A stretch of 64,000 nt of DNA, taken from Diadema setosum (taxonomy: Eukaryota; Echinodermata; Echinoidea; Diadematoida; Diadematidae). Below the pieces are notes generated by a model. That model was not told where the DNA came from. It searched no databases and saw only the letters and a list, made by a program, of their open reading frames with translations. Shown here one piece after another: positions 10,414 to 63,103 of the stretch. The stretch is from NCBI RefSeq assembly GCF_964275005.1, contig NC_092701.1, forward strand, positions 12,165,288 to 12,229,287. The letters are read 5' to 3'. Every line of letters begins with the position of its first letter. Within the stretch, counting starts at the first letter, position 1. The translations under genes and the position numbers were made by a program.

Positions 10414-12132
10414 AGAATGCAGGGTAACGCATGATGAGAACGCACAAGTTGTTACTCAGCTCTATAGAAAGAGTGAACGGTGTGTATAGGTGTGTATAGG
10501 TGTGTATAAAAAGCGTATCTAGATATGAATGGGTGGTACTCGATGTGATTTTTGTTTGAGAAGAAGATTAAGATTGAATGGACCAATGTTCCCAACATTG
10601 AATAGTTCCCTAACAGAGGGGCCCCCATGACATCCGGCAGGACGTCTGACCTTTGGAGCACACGGGCCTACAATTGTATTTGCATCTGCAGGTACATTGT
10701 AAATACTCTCAAGTCCGCGTTCGTTGTTTGTGTGTAGAAACCAAGAGATCGTGACTGCTCACTGTACTTCGTCTGTGGAACTTCGACCGGAAGGTCTAAC
10801 ATCGAGCTACCGAAGTGAAGAAAAATCCTATAGAACAGATTGTCTGTCGAGAGGGGCCAAATCACGTCCAACCCCTATAGTTTTACAATAGTAACAACAG
10901 TTGCAACGTGTTCTGATCTGCAATCAGCTTAAAAAGGTAGGCAGTTCACCTTGGGGAAGCAGAACCCTGTATCAAACAGATGTCAAAGACGGTGTACTAC
11001 CACCAGCCTAATGCGTGCATCCCAATTGTTCACACATTAACTTGCAACTTTCCTGTCTATACGTTTTCAGGAAAGAAGAAGATTTTTCAACTTTGTAATC
11101 ATATTTTTGTGAACTCCAGCAAACAGTGATGAAAGAGAGCTGAGTGAAATTACCCATTTCTGAAATGTTTTCAAACATCAATTGTTTTTTATGTCAGGGC
11201 GGGTGGCAGGTTTGGCAGATATTGACGGGTACATTAATTTCATCCTCTTTAACCTTTTGAGTGCTTTGGGTATCGAATGGCACTGGAAACCCTAGCATTA
11301 TAGATACTGTCTAAAGTCCAAGCTGGCACAGATAGGGTTAAGTAGCTTTGAAATGGGTCAGAGGTGGGCCAATTAACAGAAATCATTGATGGTAAAGATC
11401 ACCGTTGAAATTCCCGAACTTTTTTAAGGTACTTTAGAAAAATATTCGAGAAGAGGACAGTTTCAACATGATATCTAAATTAATTTAATGAAAAGTGCCC
11501 AACATTGATTTTGGTTACAAAATTAGGAAACAAATTAAGATCTTCAGTCATACTGGCAATGTTGTGCATGAGCAATACAGTGATGAAGGATGTCACAACT
11601 TTTCGGTATAGGGATCATGAGAGATTTCTTGCTCGAGTTGCCAGACTTTCCGCCTTGTAGAAAATCAAATTTCACCAATATCTCTGTGTTCTTGTTTTTT
11701 CCTTTGTACAATGTACATTGCAATCTTGCAAGATCACGTTGTAGAAATAGATCGAAATTGAAATTGATAAACAAGTGGTCTCAGTTTTCCTCCACACTTT
11801 GTGGCGATTGGTATATGTTGCGTTCATGCAGGACTCTTTTAAGGTATAGGCCTGTACATCGAGTTTGCGGGTTGATAAATATCACAAAATCCACTCAATG
11901 AGGCCTATTAATCTCTATGATTTTGAATCAAATTAACCCTCGTTCAACTTTTGCTAACACATGACATCATGTAATGTTAGAATGTCATGATACATAAATA
12001 CATGCCTTTTCCTATGTGTGTGTGTGTGATTAAATCCCCTTTGTTACTGAGTGCGAATTTTGTGTGTACTATGGTATTTCACTGCTTTGATGCGCCCTGA
12101 TGTAGGCCCCTACGTTTGAAGGTTTCGCAAAC
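10414..12132 (+). promoter_or_regulatory. Gene B 5' flank (duplicated with C and D)
   Basis: This 1.7-kb block is collinear with 25490-27291 (gene C) and 49610-51287 (gene D). Shared landmarks include cttcgaccggaaggtctaac, ctgcaatcagcttaaaaagg, and, just before the ATG, cactgctttgatgcg and ttcgcaaacATGG. The promoter presumably lies here, but no TATA box or transcription start can be fixed. The ATG context (A at -3, G at +4) is strong and identical in all three genes. Confidence 0.55.
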
Positions 12133-23232
<11,100 letters not shown>

Positions 23233-24186
23233 ATATCGTCCGGGTATTTGCAGCAATTTGACATTGGTATCTACGACGCCAACATCAGACTGATCTGTTT
23301 TACATGCTGAACCCAAGAGAATGTGGTTTCTATGTTGTCAATGTAGTTTTCTTTCAAATCCACGTTTCCATCTTTGCAGCTTTACATCATCACACTGACA
23401 AAACCACAAAAACCTTAGTTTCTTATACAAATACAAATACAAATATTACATAAACACAGAAGAGGTGTAACCTTTACCTGAATGTACGGCTGTCTCGATG
23501 TGAAAATAATAATACTGCATGATATTTCCAGTGTGTCATACAGCCAAACAATCAAACAGAAAAACAAACAAGCAAAAACCTTAAAATTACAACACTATGC
23601 AGTCAGTTCACAGCTGGCCACTAGACTGGAGTGAGTTTCCGTTGAAAATTATCTTCTTTTTTTTCAATGTTTGAACCACGAAATTGTTTTAATAATTTCA
23701 ATCCATGCCAACCCTGTTAATATAAGAAAGCTGCCATTAAGTTTCACGTTGTAGTAAGTATACAGCCACGCAAGCCCACAAAGTTTCATGTACTGGCATT
23801 GCATTTTGATTGTAAATCACTTTATACTCTAGTTAGTTGTATTGTTTGAAAGGTATTACTCAGGTCAGGGACTTCATGGATTATGCAGGAATTGCCAAAT
23901 TGGCAAACCATGAGAGACCCTCTCATTTTCATACCAGAGACAAATAGCAGGTGTCTTGTCCAAAATTAACGGCACTGACAATTACAAAATTTACGAACTT
24001 ACAAACTATTGTAGGCGTTCAATGTGGGGACAAAATGCTACCAGCAGAGCACCTGCTATGTACCAAACGCATACCAAACTACTACAACTACATTACATAT
24101 CATAGTTATTTGTAATAAAGACACGTGGATGGTGTTGGCTATAAAAATGTGACAAACAAACACTGTATTGTGTAGCAGCACTTTAA
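23233..24186 (+). other. Gene B 3' flank (duplicated with A, C and D)
   Basis: Collinear with the flanks of the other copies, e.g. tgtacggctgtctcgatgtg at 23483 and gccaaattggcaaaccatg at 23893. Probably 3' UTR plus spacer; no supported ORF. Confidence 0.7.
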
Positions 24187-24650
24187 TTGGGCATTCCAAA
24201 CGATTTTCATAATTCAACATCGTGTAGTACATAAATCGACAGCTCCATATATAGATTTGTGAAATTTATCGTGGTCCTTGAGCATAGAAACCAATAAACA
24301 AACTGAAAATATTATACAAATTACACTGGAGAGTGTTGATGACATCAGAGCCTCACATATTTCAGAAATGTAGCAGTGTAATTCAATTACAACATCGCTT
24401 GCTCAACAAGCTCACCTGTGAAGAATCTATGCATGCCTTCTTCTTTTGTTCTGCTTCCTTCAGCCACAACTCATGCATTCTTAATGATGAGGCTGCTATG
24501 TCATCATCCTTGTTCAGAGCAATTTGTTATAAATGTTGAAAACATTCTCATTCCTCATCCCAATCGCTATATATTCTGAAACTTTGTAGTCAGTTTAACT
24601 AATTTATGATTGTTTAATTGTAAAAATCTGAAATCATCTGGAGGTCCCCT
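24187..24650 (-). mobile_element. TTAA-type MITE (AGGRGACCTCC termini), shared with gene C
   Basis: Reversed copy of the element seen at 30620-31074. The right end ...gaggtcccct is followed by ttac (a mutated TTAA) and the left end is preceded by TTAA at 24183-24186. Gene D has the uninterrupted site cagtcctTTAAatttg at about 63516. Gene C carries the same insertion at 46831-47287. Confidence 0.82.
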
Positions 24651-24659
24651 TTACGTTTG

Positions 24660-25436
24660 TTTATATGATTGGATTAAGATGGAATCCCATTTACTTTGTT
24701 CAATTTTCCACTAATAAATAATATTCATTATAAAAGTAGGGGAAAAAATCCCAGTTACCCTTGTGGGTGTACCAGGGAGATGTGGGGATGTCTGCATTCT
24801 CTTTCTGGCGTAGTATCGTGTATGATACCTATCAATGCAATGATAGGCAATGGTCATTTTATATCGAATGGCATTACACCCATTATCATTTTGCATGCGC
24901 AGCGCATGTATTCTGTTATTTACATGATGATCAGAGTGCATGGGACATTTCGAGAGGCCGAGGTGTTTTAGATGCAAATCGTATGACTTGCTTTCCAGGC
25001 GATCCTCAAACAGAATAAAGTATGTTCCCTGTTGGTTTTAGACATGAACAGAATTTCAATCAAACCCCCATGAATCTTTTTGTTGTTTTTTTTTGTTGTT
25101 GTCATCTTGCTCTTTAAATTGCCCGTGAAGATGCTGTAAAAGAGATACGTCAGACAGAACAACATATTTCAGAACATCTTTGTTATCCAACCAAACATAT
25201 AAAACCTTCCAATGCAGCTTCTTCTGCTCCCTCTACAGACGACTAGTGATATGGATGAAGAAGAAGATGATGATGATGATGATGATGATGATAATGATAA
25301 TGATGAAATAATGTATAGGCTTACATAACAACCCCTGAAAGACAGTCGAAAGTGATTTCGCATATATCACTGCATCATTCGTTAACATAGCTTAAAAATA
25401 AACCCTGGTCTGGCAATAAATGTTTCCTTTTACCAA
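24660..25436. other. Intergenic DNA between B 3' flank and C 5' flank
   Basis: No ORF with recognisable motifs. It holds a (GAT)n run at 25260-25307 and is otherwise featureless to my reading. Confidence 0.5.
25260..25307. repeat. (GAT)n microsatellite
   Basis: gatgatgatgat run upstream of gene C; the paralogous position upstream of D has a shorter run at 49413-49438. Confidence 0.88.
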
Positions 25437-25820
25437 GTGTATACGTTTAAAAGTCCTATAGTCTATTATTAGGGCTTATGCGAATGCCAAAATGCAAGGT
25501 AACGCATGATGGGAACGCAACTAGGGTCATGAGCAAGTTGACTCGGCTGTAGAAAGAGTGAACAGTGTGTATAAAAAGCGTATCTATATATGAATGTGTT
25601 CCACTCGATGTTATTCTTATTTGAGAAAAAGATTACGATTGACATGATTGGAGGGACCAATGTTCCGAGCATGGATGGAATAGTTCTATAGCAGTGCTTT
25701 GACTTTCGGCAGGACGTCTGACCTTTGGAACACACCGGCCTATTTGCATCTGCAGGTAACAGTCCGCGTTCGTGTTTTCTTTGTGTGTGTGTGTGTGTGT
25801 GTCTGTCTGTCTGTGTCTGT

Positions 25821-25869
<49 letters not shown>

Positions 25870-27291
25870 TATGTGCGTGTGTGTGTGAGTGTGTGGGGGT
25901 GTGGGTGTGTAGAATTCTAGCGATCATGACTGTTCACTGCACTTCGTCTTTGGAACTTCGATCGGAAGGTCTATACATCGAGCTGCCGAAGTGAGGAGAG
26001 ATCCAAGAGCAGAATACCTGATTGTCTATAGAGAGGGACCAAATCACGTCCAACCCCTATAACTTTACAAAAGTAACAACAGTTGCAACCTGTTCTCATC
26101 TGCAATCAGCTTAAAAAGGTAGGCAGTTCATCTTAAGGAAGCAGAACCCTGTATCAAACAAATGTCAAAGACGATGTGCTGCCACCAGCCTAATGCGTGC
26201 ATCGAAATTGTTCAAATTTTTTTTTGCAACTTTCCTGTTTATTTTCTGTCTTTCTTTTTCAGGAAAGAAGAAGCTTTGTTCAACCATGTAGTCATTCTTT
26301 TGTCAACTCCTGCAAATAGTGGTGTATGACAGATGAGTGAAATTACCCATTTCTGAAAGTGTTTTTAACCATGTGTATGATGTCATAGTTGGTAGAATAG
26401 GGCTTGTATGTTAATTTCATCCACTTTAAACTTTTGTGTACTTTAGGTATCGAATTGCACTGGAAACGCCACGATTGCAGATACAAGTTGGCACATAAAG
26501 GGTTAAGTAGCTATGAGGTAAACCAATTAACGGAAATCATTGGTGGTAAAGTGTAGATCACCGTTGAAATTCCTTATTTTGAAGATACTACAGGAAAATT
26601 TCGAGGCGAAGACCGTTTCAGCATGATATTTAAATGAATTTAATCAAAAAGTGCCCAACATTAATTTTGGTTACAACTTAAGGAAACAAATTTAGATCCT
26701 CATACTGGCAATATTGCGCATGATCAATACAGTGAAATAACGGATGGCAAAATCTATAGGGTTCGTGAGAAATGTCTTGCTAGATCTGCAAGACTTTGTG
26801 TTGTCGAAAATCTAATTTTACCAACTTATATCTGTTATTGTTCTTTGTTCCTTTGTACTGTTTGGTAATCTTTTAAGATTAAGTTGCAGAAATAGATTGA
26901 AATTAAAATTGATAAACAAGCGGTGTCAGTTTTCCTGCGCACTTTGTTGAGATTGTGTACGTTGCGTTCTAGCAAGACTCTTTCAAGGTATAGGTCTATG
27001 TACACCGAGTTTGCGGGTTGATATATATCCCAAAATCCAGTCAATGAGGCCTATTGATTTCTGTGATTTTTTATCAAATTGACCCTCGTTCAACTTTTGC
27101 TAACACATGACATAATGTAATGTTAGAATGCCACGATACAATCATACATGCCTTTTTGATGTGTGTGTGATCAAATCCCCTTTATCATTGTTTATTATGT
27201 CATTATATATCATCGTTATGCGAATTCTGTGTGTATTATGGTATTCCACTGCTTTGATGCGCCTTGATGCATGTTTGAAGATTTCGCAAAC
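25437..27291 (+). promoter_or_regulatory. Gene C 5' flank (duplicated with B and D)
   Basis: Collinear with 49553-51287 and with 10414-12132. It differs from B chiefly by a long (GT)n tract at 25784-25905. The ATG-proximal block (cactgctttgatgcgcc ... ttcgcaaacATGG) is conserved. No TATA box is assigned. Confidence 0.55.
25784..25905. repeat. (GT)n microsatellite
   Basis: About 120 bp of gtgtgt with tctg interruptions, gene C upstream only. Confidence 0.92.
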
Positions 27292-44499
<17,208 letters not shown>

Positions 44500-44910
44500 A
44501 TATCGTCCTGGTATTTGCAGCCTTTTGACATTGGTATCTTCAGATACCAATCAGACTGATCTGATTTATTACCTGAATTACCCAGAATTACCTACGATGA
44601 CGCCCAGTAAGTTGAAAACTTGCAGAAGGCCATTAATGGGATTCAATCCTGAGCCTGAGGAGATCCATGTGATGCACTGTATCTATGTACTATATATTTA
44701 CATGCTGAACTCCAGAGAATGTGGTTTCTACATTGTCAAGTGATTTGCTTTCAAAACCACGTTTTCCATTTTTGCTGCTTTACATCATTACACTGACAAG
44801 ACCACAAAAACCAGAGTTTCTTATACAATCACAAATATCACGTAAACACAGAAGAGGTGTAACCTTTACCTGAATGTACGGCTGTCTCGATGTAAAAATG
44901 ATAATACTTA

Positions 44911-45732
44911 TATAATATTGACTGGCCTCGAGGGAGATACCAGAAAATATTGCCCAAACTGAAAGAATATTGCCCGAGTCGAAGACGAGGGCAATATTCT
45001 TTCAGTGCGGGCAATATTTATCTGGTATCTCCCTCAAGGCCAGTCAATATCATAATTATTACCTATCCTCTAGGTAAATTAAGAAAATATGTGAATACGG
45101 CTATACACTATGATATAGATCAAGCCACATTTGACTACCTGTAGATCATCAACATGTCGAATAATTGAAAAATTGTTCATCAATGTATATCATTCAACTC
45201 CAACTTCAAAGATACATATGTAGTTGTAACAGGCGAACTTCAAACATCTGAACGCTTTTACACTTTAATTTTACTTAAATTTGGAGAGTTGTAAAACTGA
45301 TGGTCACTCTGCAATTATTGAGCACAAATGGACTAATCATTGTTTGACGCGTAGTGCTGCTGTAAGTGGTCGACCTTGTATGAGTTGATTTATCAGCGTT
45401 CTTCTGCGGTGCGTGTAACCGACACCCAGCGACGTCCTGGAATGTTTTCTTTTCGTGGTCGATCGGAGGGACGTGGGGAGAGAGATCGCACTCTTTCTCT
45501 TCCCACCTCCCTGTGTAAAGTGAATGGCGAAAATCGGAAGATTGCACTGCTGGCACACATTGTTTTGTGTACGGTACGGTGTGTGTAACCGACACGCAGC
45601 GACGTGGCGAAAACCGGCAGAGGCGAACGAATATTGCCTGCTGACCTTTAACCCTGCAAAATAACAACTCCTGACCTTTAACCCTGCAAAATATCAACTG
45701 CAATTGCCTTGCAAAACTACCTCGTATAGGTA
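44911..45732 (-). mobile_element. Dispersed repeat, copy 2 (reverse of 32597-33531)
   Basis: Inserted in the 3' flank of gene C: A (5930) reads aataataatactgcatgat without a break. The hairpin end lies left (44920-45050) and the cctatacgaggtag end right. It lacks the pogo-like MITE of copy 1 and has an extra internal duplication around 45580-45690 (cctttaaccctgcaaaata twice). Confidence 0.78.
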
Positions 45733-46076
45733 ATAATGCATGATATTAGCAGTGTGTCATATAGCCAAACAATCAAACTGAAAAACAAACAAGCAAAAAC
45801 CTTAAAATCACAACATTATGCAGTCAACATTAGCTGGTCACTAGACTGGAGTGAGTTTTCGTTGAAAATCATATTTTTTTTTTCAATGTTTGAACCACAA
45901 CATTGTTTTAATGATTTCAATCCATGTCAATGTTAATACATGACAGTAAAGGTACACTTAATTCTCACGTTGTATTGCATATACAGCCAAGCAAGCCCAC
46001 AAAGTTTCATGTACTGGCCTTTCATTTTGATTGTAAACCACTTTATACTCTCGTTAGTTGTATTGTTTGAAAGATA

Positions 46077-46403
46077 GTAGGGAGTTTTCGCTACACGACG
46101 GGAAGACCGAGGATAAGCGGAAGCAATCAGCTGTGACAGTCCCCGCACTCAGACTCCCGTCCCCATATCTAGGCAGTTTCGCTTTCCTGTACAGGACGCA
46201 GGCGTGGGGGCAAGATCGCTGATTGGCTGGCTGGCTGGCTGGCTGACTCGCTGCCCAGCATCGGGACCGAACGCTATTTTGACTGAATACCGTACTCGAT
46301 TTCCCCAGGACGGGACGTTTCCCGGATTTGATCATGCGCAGAAGCAAATTTTGCACACGACACGCTAAAATCCCGGCCGCGTCGTGCTTGCGAAAACTCC
46401 CTA
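46077..46403. mobile_element. 327-bp MITE with TAGGGAGTTTTCGC termini
   Basis: Inverted termini (tagggagttttcgc and gcgaaaactccct) in the gene C 3' flank. B (23848) and D (63152) lack it. It lies within a few bases of the paralogous position hit by the 6267-7053 element after gene A. Contains a (GGCT)n run near 46223. No ORF of note. Confidence 0.83.
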
Positions 46404-46772
46404 TTACCTTTGGTACAACTCAGGAACTTCGTGGATTATGCAGGAATTGCCAAATTGGCAAACCACGAGAGCCCTCTCATTATCATACCGGAAACAAATA
46501 GCAGGTGTCTTGTCCAAAATTAACGGCACTGACAATTACAAAATTAACAATTAAAGCGTAACCAAATTATTCACTGTTGTAGCCCGACCAGACGCCGTGA
46601 TTCGATTTATACAGCGACTGGGCTGTATAATAGTTATCACAGTTGCAGGCGTTCAATGTGTGCACAAAATGCCACAAGCAGGGCACCTGCTATGTGAAAA
46701 ATGCATACCAAACCACTATAGTTACATTACATATCATAATTATTTGTAATAAAGACACGTGGATGGCGTTGG

Positions 46773-46805
46773 CTAAAAAAAAAAAAAAAAAAAAAAAAAA
46801 ATGAA
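46773..46805. repeat. Poly(A) tract
   Basis: About 27 adenines after ggcgttggct; the paralogous D sequence has only gcaaaaagg. A slippage-prone run. Confidence 0.85.
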
Positions 46806-46830
46806 AAAATGTGATAAACACTGTACTGTG

Positions 46831-47287
46831 AACGATTTTCATGATTTCACATCGTGTAGTACATAAATCGACAGTTCCATGTATAGATTTGTGAGATTTG
46901 TGGAATCTATTGTGGTCCTTGAGCAGAGAAACCAGTAAACTGAAAATCTTAAACAAGTTACACTGAACAGTGTTGGTGACACCAGAGCCACACCTATTTC
47001 AGAAATGTAGCAGTTTTATTCAATTCCAATACCTCTTGCTCAACAAGATCACCTGTGAAAAATCTATGCATGCCTTCTTCTTTTGTTCTGCTTCCTTAAG
47101 CCCCAACTCATGAATTCTTGTGGTGAGGCTGCTATGTAATCATCCTTGTTCAGAGCAATTTGTTATAAATTTTGAAAACATTCTCATTCCTCATCCCAAT
47201 CTCTATAAATTCTGAAACTTTGGACTCAGTGTAACTGATTTATAGTTGTTCAAATGTAAAAGTCTGAAAATCATCTGGAGGTCCCCT
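46831..47287 (-). mobile_element. TTAA-type MITE, orthologous to 24187-24650
   Basis: Same position after gene C as the copy after gene B; left terminus lost, right end ...gaggtcccct followed by TTAA (47288-47291). D is empty. Confidence 0.8.
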
Positions 47288-47569
47288 TTAAGTTTGTTTT
47301 TAGCTTTCTGAGTTGAGAAATTTAGCAATGTTGCATGAGATGTTGAGTATGATCTTATATGCAATGATAATCTTGAATCCCCATGGTTATTGTTTTTTTT
47401 TTTCTCTGCAGTGTTTCTTGATTTCCTAATAAAACCAATAAATCCTGTGAACACCACGATCCTGCGTCCTTTCCTTCATTTGAGTCCTGGGGACTATCAC
47501 TACATCTTCATAACCCTCCCCACTATATCCATGATATTTCTTTAATCATTTTAATCAATGTAAACCGCG

Positions 47570-47975
47570 TTAATACACGCAAGCAATTCTTATCTTGAAA
47601 ATGAAGTGCACACAGCTAAGTACGCAAGCTAACAAGGTTTCACTCTACTGGAATTGTATTTTGAATGTATATATTATTTTCAAGGTTTCACCTTCGGAAC
47701 AACTCATGTATTTAGTCGATCTTTAGGATATTGCCATACTGGCAAGCCATGAGTGCCCTGTTATTTTCATACCAGAGAGCAACGATAATGTCTTGTCCAA
47801 AATAAAGGCACTGATAATGAAGAAACTCATAAACTGCAACCACATTATTCACTCCCGTAGGCGTTCACGGCGCCAAGAAATACCCTGCATCGCGTTTGGT
47901 ATTCAAAGGACTCACTAACACAATTACATCACATGTAATATTTGTGATAAAGATGCAAGTACAGTGTGAACTTAA
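47570..47975 (+). other. Second, diverged copy of the SULT 3' flank (possible relic of a lost gene)
   Basis: Blocks in the same order as in the 3' flanks of B and C: cagctaagtacgcaagc, gtttcactctactggaattg, ggatattgccatactggcaa (compare ggaattgccaaattggcaaa), cttgtccaaaataaaggcac and cactcccgtaggcgttca. It follows the true gene C flank by about 1.6 kb and has no exons beside it. Confidence 0.6.
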
Positions 47976-48129
47976 AACAAAGACTTATAATTAAGAAACG
48001 GCTTCAGACATCTAATGTGATTTACCTTTGAATTTGAAAGAGGCTCTACAAGAGCGCAATGTTCAAATCTGGAATGGAAAGTGGCAGAGGCCCATGAATG
48101 TATAATGAGATGTTATATTTGAACACCCT

Positions 48130-48670
48130 GAAGTAGCATTGAAAAAACAAAATAATCATATTGGATGTTATCAATGCGAAAATCTGATTGTAATTTTTGT
48201 GGGACATACTGCAGTATGTCCCTCAAAAATTACAATCAAATTTTCGAATTGATAACATCCAAAATGATCGACCTGTCTAAGTGCTTCTTCGGGGCCTTAA
48301 AATATAAAATCTTAGCTCTATTTTGCAGAAAACCTCATTCAATTTGGTTAAGCGGTCACAGAGAAATGTAGATTGTTGTAAAGCATGTCATGAGACTAAT
48401 TTTTCCAATTGTAGCAATTCAATGCTCTAGTGCGTGAATAATAGACAGAACTTGGACAAAAGAGATTCCCGACATCCTTTACAAAATTCCTCATTTCTCT
48501 TTGACCACTGAAGCAAATTGAATGGGGTTTTCTGTAAGATGTGGGCAATGAAGTATAGTTGCATACCCTGAATTTGTATTTAGATTGATTCACTATCTTT
48601 AAAGATATCATTGCGGGGGATCCCGTTGTATTTTTTTTTTTTTTTGGGGGGGGGGAACATACTGTATATA
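48130..48670. mobile_element. MITE (CAGTATGTCCC family) with palindromic left end
   Basis: A relative of 12305-12739. The left terminus is doubled head to head around 48212: ttttgtgggacatactg then cagtatgtccctcaaaaa, with arms of about 55 bp (ttggatgttatcaatgcg and its reversal). The right part ends in a T-then-G homopolymer run and gaacatactg. Confidence 0.72.
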
Positions 48671-49552
48671 CCGTATGAGGGCACTCGCCCATATATGCTA
48701 CAGAACATATTAATTTCATTGTAATTGCAATTGCGTATTCTTGTATAATCTTGCTTTTTCTGGAGCACACTGCGTGCTATGTGCTAAATAAGCAAAGCTA
48801 ATTAGTTTTATTATTTTGAATATGTTATGTACATATACAGCGTATATGTGTATGTATACGCAGGGTTTTATATTAGCGGTGGCCTAGGGCCACGAAAAAC
48901 TGATGTCGGGTTCCAAATTTCTTTGATGGCCGATCATGCAACTTAGATTCAAAATGGATTGTTACGTTTGCTCTCATTTCGATCATTATCTTTTTTTTTT
49001 TTAATCGGGACACCAAAATTTCAGATTTAAATAATTTAATGATTCAAATGAGGTGGCAGCTATTAACAGGCTTGATTGCACATAGAATCAGGCTGAGAAT
49101 TCTGAGAGTTTCAATTTGTACGTCTTCGTAAACATACATATCATACATGTTTCAGCAATCAGTTAAGATCATATCTGGTTTAAAAAAAAACAACAACTCA
49201 GTGGCGTAAATTTTAACCGTGTGGTTTGGTAAAGGTCGACATGAATTTATTTGATCCCTACCTCGATCTAAGAATATGGTATTCGCTGAAGTTTATTTCA
49301 TTGTCCTTTAAAATACGACAAAAAACAACAACACACAATTGTGATGTCACTAACAAGACCGTTAGAGGAATCATAAATTATTATGAAAAGGACTTTTTTC
49401 CCCCGACAGATGGTGATGATGATGATGATGATGATGATGGAATAAAGCTTACATAACAACCTCTGCAAGAAAGTCGAAAGTGATTTTGCATCGAGTTGCT
49501 ATTTCACTGCATCATTCCTTAAAATAGTTTAAAATCAACCCTGGTCTGGCAT
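48671..49552. other. Intergenic DNA between C and D
   Basis: AT-rich, no supported ORF. A short (GAT)n run at 49413-49438 parallels the one upstream of C and marks the start of the conserved 5' flank. Confidence 0.5.
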
Positions 49553-51287
49553 TTGATGTATCCTATATGTTTAAAAGTCGAATAGCCTATTATTCAGGAT
49601 TGTGCAAATGTCAAGATGCAGGCTAACGCACATTGGGAATGCAGTTATAGGGAGTCATGAACAAGTTAACACAGCTGTAGGAGTGAAGGATATAATATAG
49701 GGATGGGATTTTTATTTGAGAAAAAGATTGCAACATAATGTTCCGAACATGGAATAGCTCTCTGTATTAGCACTGGGGGCCCCTATGACTTTCAGCAGGA
49801 CTTCTGACCTTTGGAGCACACGGACCTATTTTCATCTGCAGGTAAACACTGCAAGTCTACGTTCTTGGTTTCTGTGTAGAATCCTAGTGATCGTAAGTGT
49901 TCATTGCACTTCGTCTTTGGAACTTCGACCGGAAGGTCTAACATCGAGCTGCCGAAGTGACGAGAAATCCAAGGACAGGCCTTTTTGTCGAGGGAAAGCA
50001 AACCACGTTCAACTGATATAGTTTTACAACAGCAGCGTATTCTGATCTGCAATCAGTTTGAACAGGTAGGCGGTTCATCTTAGGGAAGCAGAACCACGTA
50101 TCCTAGACCGTGTACCGCCACCAGCCTAATGCTTACATCTCAACTGTTCCCATAGTTGCAACTTTCCTGCACACTTTTTTTTTTTTTCAGGAAAGAATAA
50201 GACGCTCTTTTCAACCTTGCAATAATGCTTTTGTGAACTCCTGCCAACAGTAATGTATGAGAGACGAGTGAAATTACCCATTTCTGATATATTTTCAACC
50301 ATTGATTGTTCTTGATGTCGGGGCGGATGTCAGGGTTGGAAGATATAATCTTATGTTCTTATGTCAATTTCATTCACTTTAACCTTTTGTTTGCGCTGGA
50401 TACCGGATGGTACAGAAAGATTCATGGGATTGTACACACATGCTGGCGCAGGAGGGTTAAATAGCTTTGAAATGTGTCAGAGGTGGACCAATTGGCTGAA
50501 ATCATTGGTGGTAGTGTAGATCAATGTTTAAATTCCCGAATTCTCCTAAAGGAGTATTTAAACTTTCAAGATAAGGACAATTTCAGCATGATATTTAAAT
50601 GTAGGCCTACTTAGTGAAAAGAAAGTGCCCAAGATTACATTTTTGTCATACAATTAGGAAACAACTAGGAAATTGAGATCCTCATATACTGGCAATGCTA
50701 TATGCATGAGCAATACAGTGAGAACGGATGTCGTTCCGGTAGGCCCTGAAGGATTCGTGAGAAATTTCTTGCTATAAGTTGCCAAACTTTGTGTTGTAGA
50801 AAATCCAATTTTACCAACTTCTATCTGTTACTGTTGTATTTTCGTTTACACATGGTGATCTTTTATGATCTAGTTGCAGAAATAGATTGGAATTGTCATT
50901 GATAAATAAGTGGGGTCAGTTTTCCGCCACACTTCGTGGCGATTGGTATACACGTTGCGTGCATACAGATCTCCTTCAAGATTATGTACATTTATTATCA
51001 TGATATATATGTAAAATTTACTCAATGAGGCCTATGTTGTCTGTGATTTTGAATCAAATTGACCCTCGTTCAACTTTAGCTAACACATGATATCATGTAG
51101 CGTTGTTAAAATGTCATGATACCTAAATGCATGTCTTTTTTTTTTTAATGAGTGTGCTTGTGTGTGATTAAATTTCCGACAATAGATCATTGCCCCTTTG
51201 CTACTGGATGCTGATTTTGTGTGTACGGTAGTGTTTCACTGCTTTGATGCGACTTGATGCATATATTTCGAAGGTAATTTCGCAAAC
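49553..51287 (+). promoter_or_regulatory. Gene D 5' flank (duplicated with B and C)
   Basis: Collinear with 25437-27291, more diverged than B is from C. The ATG-proximal block (cactgctttgatgcgact ... ttcgcaaacATGG) is kept, with about 10 bp extra before the start. Confidence 0.55.
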
Positions 51288-62297
<11,010 letters not shown>

Positions 62298-62753
62298 ATA
62301 CTGTCCGGGTATTTGCAGCATTTTGACATTGGTATCTACGACGCCAACATCAGACTGATCTGTTTTACACGCTGAACCCCAAAGAATGTGGCTTTCATAT
62401 TGTCATTGGGATTTTTCTTTCAAATCCAAGTTTTCCTCCTTTGCGACTTTACATCATTACACTGTCAAGACCAAGCACGTACAAACAAAAAAAATACCAG
62501 TTTCTTATCCTAATATAAATATTACAAGAACACGGATGAGGTGTAACCTTTACCTGAATGTACAGCTGTCTCAATAATGAAAATAAACATACTGCATGAT
62601 ATTTGCAATGTATCATGCAGCCAAACAATCAAACTGAAAAACAAACAATAAAAAAAAAGAATCTTAATATCACAACACTATGCAGTCAGTTCGCTGTGCT
62701 GGCCTCTTGGCTGGAGTGAATTTTCGTTGAAAATTATCCTTTCCGTGATGTTT

Positions 62754-62887
62754 GAACCATTACATTGTTTTAATGATTTCAACCATGAGATTGTTTTAAT
62801 ACTTTCAACCATGAGATTGTTCTAATAATTTCAACCATGGGATTATTTTAATAATTTCAACCATGAAATTGTTTTAGTAATTTCAAT
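62754..62887. repeat. Short tandem repeat, about 32-bp unit
   Basis: Four imperfect repeats of the pattern tttcaaccatgagattgttt plus taataa; the single-copy form stands after genes B and C. Confidence 0.8.
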
Positions 62888-62984
62888 CCACGTCAACCAT
62901 GTTGATATATCAAAGAAAGCGATCAGTGAGTTTCACCTTGTAGTGCCTATACAGCCACGCAAACTCATAAAGTTCCATGTACTG

Positions 62985-63103
62985 GGCCCCGTTTTATCAA
63001 AAGATAAAATTGATTTTAAATTTCCTTACCACACAGCCTGCTATAGACTTACAGATGAAGTCAACTATATAATCAATTTTAACTCTTCATAAAACAGGGC
63101 CCT
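62985..63103. mobile_element. 120-bp MITE with GGGCCC(C)GTTTTAT termini
   Basis: gggccccgttttatcaaaag ... cttcataaaacagggccc in the gene D 3' flank, flanked by ctgg on each side. B (23799) reads straight through (gtactggcattgc). Confidence 0.82.

Noticed and set aside
25699-25994. Cys/Val-rich and His/Thr-rich open frames over the GT repeat
   Set aside because: They are translations of a (GT)n microsatellite and are absent from the paralogous B and D flanks.
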